From contig CM055188.1 in NCBI GenBank assembly GCA_029224185.1, positions 29,831,720 to 29,895,719 of the forward strand: DNA of 64,000 nucleotides, given 5' to 3'. This stretch comes from Karalla daura (taxonomy: Eukaryota; Chordata; Actinopteri; Chaetodontiformes; Leiognathidae). The notes under the pieces were generated by a model. It ran no database searches. It was not told where the DNA came from and was given only the letters and a program-made list of their open reading frames with translations. The position numbers and the translations under genes are program-made. How positions within the stretch are numbered: position 1 is the first letter of the stretch; every line of letters starts with the position of its first letter. Shown piece after piece: positions 58,401-64,000 of this stretch.

Positions 58401-59128
58401 AATGTCCCTGAAGTGTGGACAAAAAAATACATGTGGACCTTAAATTTGGCCTTTTTGAGATATTGATCAACATTTTTCACAGTTTTCCATTATTCTATAA
58501 ACTATACTAGCTGATAGACAGGGAATAATTAACAGATCGATCAGCTAATCATGGTCAAACCATGTGGGTTCTCACCATGGCCTGCAGGCTTCTTATCTTA
58601 TCTTCTTATCTACATACTGGTGTTAATATCCAGTGTTGCAGAAAGACTAAATTTGAAATGGCACAAGTATTCCTGCATTATAATGCCATCCAGGCCTGGA
58701 CTTATCACCTACACTTTATTTTAAAGTGGAAAAGTGAAATGTATGAAACATGTGGCACATATAATAAGATGTCCTTGTTGTTGAAACCTCCCTGTTTTGG
58801 CAAGAAGCCTGATACTGATCGTGTATTTGGGTTTAGACATTTATTTTTCTCTTTATCAGCCTTTTTTTATTGATGATAGCAGTGCTTACATCACTATATC
58901 AACAGATATCTCATACATATTGACCAGATAGCTCCCAATCTGCAATCAGGTCAGTGCAGTGTAAATAAAATAGATTAGCAGTGAGCGGCGCTTATCGTAA
59001 GTACATTCTGCCTGTTAGGCAGCGGAGCTCAGTGTTAATGTGTTCTGCAGTGAGGTGATGAAAGCAGCCGGTGAGCCGGGCAGCCAGAGGCTCAGATCAC
59101 ATTCAAATCAAGTGAATAATTTGTTCTG

Positions 59129-59178
59129 CACACACACACACACACACACGCACACACACACACACACACAGGCACACA
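59129..59178. repeat. (CA)n microsatellite
   Basis: CA run with CG and GG interruptions. Confidence 0.95.
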
Positions 59179-61466
59179 CAGTATGTTGCTGAAACAGGTC
59201 TGCAGTCTCAATAACCTGTTACTGAGACTTTTCACCACATTTGGTTTTTTCTGCTGTTCCCATCATTACTGCTCACACCAGTGATCCCATAGCCATCTAA
59301 TTTGTATTTCTATATTTGGTTTAGCCTGTTCAGCTTGGACACATGCCCATGTCTTTGAGGTTTTCTCTGAATCACACCGCAGTTAAGTGACTAAAGTAGA
59401 CTGGTGAATCACTGTTGAATTTTGGGTCCGTGCTTCACATGTGGGATGTCATGATACTGACGGAACAAGCTCAGCTGCCATCTCACAATTTGACAGTCAT
59501 CTAAGGTCAATGCTAATGCATTTAATGGAGGACTATGCAAATAACAGGGGGGAGTCTGACATTTCTGGGGTTCATAACTCACACTTCCATTCACAAAAAC
59601 TGTTTTCGCTAGGAAAAAGCTTCTTATAACATTAATCAAATGAAAATCTCCCACACAGGGGTCATACAAAACTCCAGCATGTCTTAGCAGTGCTGACATT
59701 GCTTATTCCAAGAAGAGCAGAAGGTATACTGATGATGTGATGATGGCATCCTCATTCCAGGACTGATTTGCATAAATAGTGCAGACAAACCTGTCATCAG
59801 AGATTGCTGACCTTGTGGACAGTCTGTAGAGAGACTGTCATCTCATTTGTGGGTTGTAAACTCAACCCCCAAATGACTGTAAGAGCAGATTGAAAATCCA
59901 ACATCTAATCTGACAACTTCACTTTAAAAAACACAGCAGGAATGAACGATTTTAAGATTCGTCAAAATAAATGTCGTCTCACTTCCCAACTGTATCGATG
60001 AGCCACTGAGGTGTATCTGAACGTGTCATGCTAATTTGGTCAAATTTTCTTTTTAAATTATTTCAATGGTTTTCCTATTAAAACGACCCCAGTCTCGCTG
60101 TGCAATCGTCAACTTACTCCATTTCAGTGAATCAGATGCAGGTTACATTTCAGCACAAATTGAAGCAATCCTCAGTGCCCAGCACCTTCGTCTACATAAA
60201 GCTGACCCTTAATTGTGTATTGATTACTTTACCTTCGCTCCTACACTGAGGCGAAACCCTGTAGCTGCTTCTGCATCATTTAAAAGCACATTCCCCTGAT
60301 GTCTTGTGTGATGACGTACCCACTCCACTGTCCCTTCCTGTTTTATGGGGTGTCTGGGGTGAGAGTTGAGCGGCTTTGACAGGAAGTGTCGTGTGATGCT
60401 ATAAATAAATCACATATTTCAGTGAGTCACCACGCCAGTGCTCCCACGCAGGCGAGAGGAGACAGACAAGACACTAAAGATAATCCACACTTTGCTTCAT
60501 GCCTCACTCATTCCTCGCTCCACCTCTGTGCTATGGTGTAGACATTCATCATCGTCAAATCGCAGCAGAGAAGAAGACAAAACTGTGGACTTCAAGGTCT
60601 TTGTAACTTACGCAGAGACACATGAGAAAACGAGGGACTCTGAATGAAGTAAAGCCTTTGCTTGTGCAAAACTTGGTCACGTCATGATATAATTCCTTAA
60701 GATATTTTTTCTCTTTTTTACTCCAAATATGCCAAATGTGTGTGTTGCCACTACGTATTATCAAGGAGACCTTGGCTGGAAAGCCATTTTTACCACGGCT
60801 CTGTTGAATAATGGCTCCTGGCTAAAGATGTACACACCAAGTTCAAAAGCAAAAACATCACCACATCCTCATTCATGTTTGAATTTCGGACTTTGTGTGC
60901 CGGGTTCTTCCTCAGTATCTAGTTCCTTCAATGTTTCAGCTTCAAACATGTGAAGCTGGATGCGTATGTACTCCATAACTGTATCGTTTGGGAAAAGAGC
61001 ACTAGATCTGTGTATAAATGGACTGTAACCATCCCACACCTGACCCCACAATAGGATTGTGAGAGGGTTTTGTGAAAAATGAAACACAGCTTTGACGAGA
61101 ACAGTCAGTGAGCTGGAGGAAACCTGGGGACGTTATAGGATTAGAAGATACATGGGATGGCCATTTTTGTCCACCCACCAGATGCTGGAAAATCAGCCCC
61201 CAGTGTGATGTCACAATGAGACAAACAAGGTATGTGCGGAGGTGGAGGAACACCATCATCTAATTGCACTATTCAAATCAGAGAGACCGGAGGTACCATG
61301 AAAGCAGAGGCTTGGTGTTGATCCCATCCATTAAATAGATGTATAAGGACGGAGTTCTATAAATAGCAGCCAATCAGAGATCCCTCCAGGGATGGAGGCT
61401 TTATACCGGTGCTGGCGAATGTATTGAGTGCAATCATAGCGGTATGAGACAAAACAGATATCGATC

Positions 61467-61486
61467 GATGATCAAATTTGATCATC
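61467..61486. repeat. 20 bp perfect palindrome
   Basis: GATGATCAAATTTGATCATC is its own reverse complement. No context known. Confidence 0.9.
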
Positions 61487-62271
61487 AAAAGCCCTTACTT
61501 AGAGAAATCACCTGATAATAGCAAACTGTGGAGCTTCATTGTGATGCTGAAATGGTCTGACAGTTGTCCTTCTTTTTCCACGAACCGCTTAATCAGGTTT
61601 AAAAAATGGCAAAAAAAAAACCAACCTCAACGAATCGAGCGTTCAGAGGGAATAGTCATCATATCAGTTTCTCAGAAAAAAAAACATGAAAGCGTCAGAG
61701 ATTTGTTAGGAATTAATTCTTCTTGACACAGAGAATAATCCCAGTTGAAGACTGTGTGAAACACTTGACTCACTGTGAGATGAGGCATCGTGGATTTTTA
61801 AATACGCTGCCTGCATTACGTTCTGCATCATTGTACAGCCTGAGATTTGTGTATTTCACTGCAGTTTATAGCAGCGTTTGAGACAAGCAACATTTCTAAA
61901 GATAATGTACAAATATTTAGTTAATCTCTTCTTCTCCCTACTGGCTAATCGCAATGCTGCTCATGAGAGATAGAGAGAGGGTGAGGGAATAAGGAGAGAG
62001 CAGGCAAGAAACAGAATTTATAGATCCTTAACGCATATAGTGTCTCATGAGGAACACAGAAATCCCTCCTTGTGTTGAGCAGAACTCCAAGCATGAGGTT
62101 CATGCCGTCCATCGCTCTGAATTATTTAAGTTTCTTCTCCAATCTTTGAAGCTTTAAACTCATTACTACCAATGAACCTCAGCTGTTGATGACAAGCAAC
62201 AATCAAGAAACTGTAGCTGGTTTTCCCATCTCAATCAAGAGACTTCTTCACTTCTGACTGCCCGATGGGAA

Positions 62272-62373
62272 AGCCCCGGATTAACCTTCTAATTGCCACC
62301 ATAGCCACTGTAAGTACCTGGCTGTTGTTAAAGAGCCATTTAGGGTCAGATGAGGTGTGCTGTAAATGACTGT
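62272..62373 (+). other. Short frame with a signal-anchor-like start, weak
   Basis: From an ATG at 62263 a 34-codon frame reads 'MGKPRINLLIATIATVSTWL', a charged start then a hydrophobic run, as in type II membrane proteins. A donor-like CACT/GTAAGT lies at 62310. No acceptor precedes it and no family is recognised. Note the near repeat of 'ATAGCCACTGTAAGTACCTGG' at 62301 and 62386. Confidence 0.15.
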
Positions 62374-63004
62374 GAAGATGTTATCATAGCCAGTGTGAGT
62401 ACCTGGTTTCAACGAGGTAACAACTCCACAGAGGTTGAATCCTGGGTTTCTCCATCAGCCAGTCAGAAGTGGAGAAGCCACCTGTGTGAAAAACCAGGGA
62501 GTACAGGCAGATGGTTGCTGACGGAGGCTGCTGCTATGTCAGGCAGCTGTTGTGTTCAGCAGCACATGCAGCGGCACTTAAACACAGCTTTGCATGTGAC
62601 ATGATGTGCGGTCACAATGAGGCTGTTCACTCCTCTGCAGCTATTTTTACACATGCAAGAGTGTATGGAGTGACCTGAACTGTTTGCACCAGATTTCCCA
62701 GTTCTCACAAGATGGGTCCTAATCTCATCTGATCTCTGCCTCGGTCAGAGGTCCCGGGTCTCAGCTGTTTGTTTCGCAATAAAATGACATTTGATAGATC
62801 TATTAGCTGGTCATCAGAGGAATTGTGGGCACGTGTAATCTTTTAATCTGCAGGAAATCACTTCCTCTCTGTAGTCATGAAGACATTTAATGGTGCTTTA
62901 ATATGCGGACTGTCAACTATCAGGACATCATGAGAGATTTGGTGAATATGAAAACAGTTATTTAAAAAAAAAGTACCTACTGCAGCTTTAATGCATGGAC
63001 TCTA

Positions 63005-63135
63005 GGATTAGCCAGAGGAAATCCACACAGACACAAGAAGAACATGCAAACTTTGCATAGATATGTGACTGGAAATTGAACCAGGGACCATCTTTGTGCC
63101 AGATCAGTGAACAACTATTCATTGCACCCCAAAAA
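63005..63135 (-). mobile_element. SINE-like fish repeat, reverse orientation
   Basis: 'AGAGGAAATCCACACAGACAC', 'AGAACATGCAAACTT', 'TTGAACCAGGGACCATCTTTGTG' and 'CATTGCACCCC' match in order the reverse complement of the common fish module represented at 50357-50500. Confidence 0.65.
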
Positions 63136-63618
63136 ATAGGATTTCAAAAGAGCTTGTAAAAAAGCACCATTGGAAGGTCCATCCCTTATTGTTCAAATAT
63201 GACCAAGAACAAGAATAAATACTCGATTCAACCAACTATCTCCATTGTAACAAGTGAGATTTCATTTTCTTTTCGCAGATTATTGAAGCAAGATTGGTTT
63301 GGTGTGTTTTAAATGACCTGCATGGACCCACTGATACTGCAGAGGACGGTTATTTAGGGCTCTTGTTTGCATTGAAGAGGTTCTTGCTCTGCTTTTTCCT
63401 GCATCCACAGATCTTGGTGTGAGAAAAAAAACAGTGAAAACAGGCAGTGAATGTCGTCAGTCTTTAGCAGATTAAGAGAAATTACAGTGGAGACTCAATT
63501 AAGAAAGCTTATGCGGCCAGAGGCCTATGAGAATGTCATCAAGTAGTGAGAGAAGAAGCACTATTACACTTTTAGATTACTCACTGCACAGCCACACATT
63601 TAATTATTCACTGCATGC

Positions 63619-63644
63619 ACCACACACACACACACACACACACA
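63619..63644. repeat. (CA)n microsatellite
   Basis: Pure CA run of 13 units. A second, shorter CA-rich patch lies at 63796-63820. Confidence 0.95.
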
Positions 63645-64000
63645 TTCAGACGTGTGTGTGGGGGTGAATCAGCATGCACACGGTTGTTTGGTTCAGGTAT
63701 CAGTCAAGGAATAACAATCAGCGGCTCCTTGTACCTCCCTGTTGGGTGACGTTGTTGAGCACAGTTGCTTACGTCAGAAGCAGAGAGCCGAGGCACACAC
63801 ACATACACACACGCACACATCGCCGTTGGTTGGCAAACTGGATGAGGGCTTGAATAAACATAGCCCCTGCTGTTGCTGTGAAAGGACTCATTTACTCCCA
63901 CCATGAGCATCACAATGCAGTGTTAACTCTTGCATGGGGTTTTAAACACGAAGCATTGCATTTCTAATGGTGATCATTTTTCTGTTTTCATTCCACTCCT

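Larger units (their letters stand above)
52661..64000. other. Gene-poor DNA, probably intronic
   Basis: No convincing exon was found in over 11 kb. All open frames are short and without domain features. The stretch includes the separate microsatellites and small repeats listed here, and otherwise looks unique and low in transposons. It would fit a long first intron of the gene whose promoter lies at 51 kb. Confidence 0.35.

Noticed and set aside
62263..62364. Signal-anchor-like short protein
   Set aside because: 34 codons, no acceptor, no recognised family; kept only as a weak entry.
1..64000. tRNA genes, rRNA, CRISPR arrays, known microRNAs
   Set aside because: No B-box-like GGTTCGANTCC in a cloverleaf context, no regularly spaced repeats with unique spacers, and none of the familiar microRNA sequences were found by eye.

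Overview
The window looks like nuclear DNA of a teleost fish, most likely a percomorph. The reasons are vertebrate-style exons with GT/AG splice sites, abundant CA/GA/TC microsatellites, and dense relics of elements typical of fish genomes: L2/Maui-like and Rex-like LINEs, a pogo/Tigger element, a P-element-type transposase, a fish HECT/G2E3-like relic and a high-copy SINE-like module. No tRNA, rRNA, CRISPR array or prokaryotic operon was seen. No complete, intact protein-coding gene lies inside the window. Most long open frames are transposon relics or low-complexity DNA.

Layout. 1-4.5 kb: tandemly built sequence, with a GA-rich composite minisatellite, a two-copy repeat of about 350 bp and a dense array of YY1-like (AAGATGGCG) and E-box (CACGTG) motifs. 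4.5-11.2 kb: an L2-type LINE fragment, an exon-like glutamine-rich coiled coil with a poly(A) signal, a nearly full-length but broken pogo/Tigger transposon (6866-8547, TA duplication and matching inverted ends), a possible terminal exon and another LINE fragment. 11.5-14 kb: a MITE, two exon-like pieces on the minus strand and a decayed transposase-like frame. 15-18.1 kb: a foldback of two roughly 200 bp arms followed by a decayed HECT-type ubiquitin ligase relic that still shows its catalytic-cysteine motif. 18.3-19.6 kb: an L2/Maui-like LINE in reverse.

23-29.4 kb: a CA tract, an L2-like 3' end, then a minus-strand P-element/THAP9-like transposase with recognisable splice sites. It is cut in two by a LINE whose own 3' region carries a pure polypyrimidine tract of 1.16 kb. 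32.8-37.7 kb: several Rex/RTE-like LINE pieces, two of them head to head. 38.3-40.8 kb: a minus-strand coiled-coil relic made of four repeats with stops, and two exons of a decayed sarcomeric myosin heavy chain.

41-64 kb: largely unique, repeat-poor DNA. Its main feature is a likely promoter and first non-coding exon on the plus strand (CpG-richer DNA from about 50.8 kb, TATA box at 51342, strong splice donor at 51747). The gene it would start lies mostly beyond the window, so 51.75-64 kb is best read as its first intron. The exon 1/intron 1 border is duplicated in decayed form about 0.8 kb downstream. How the elements interact is mainly a history of insertion and decay: a LINE into a P-element gene, tract expansion inside that LINE, and paired LINE relics.
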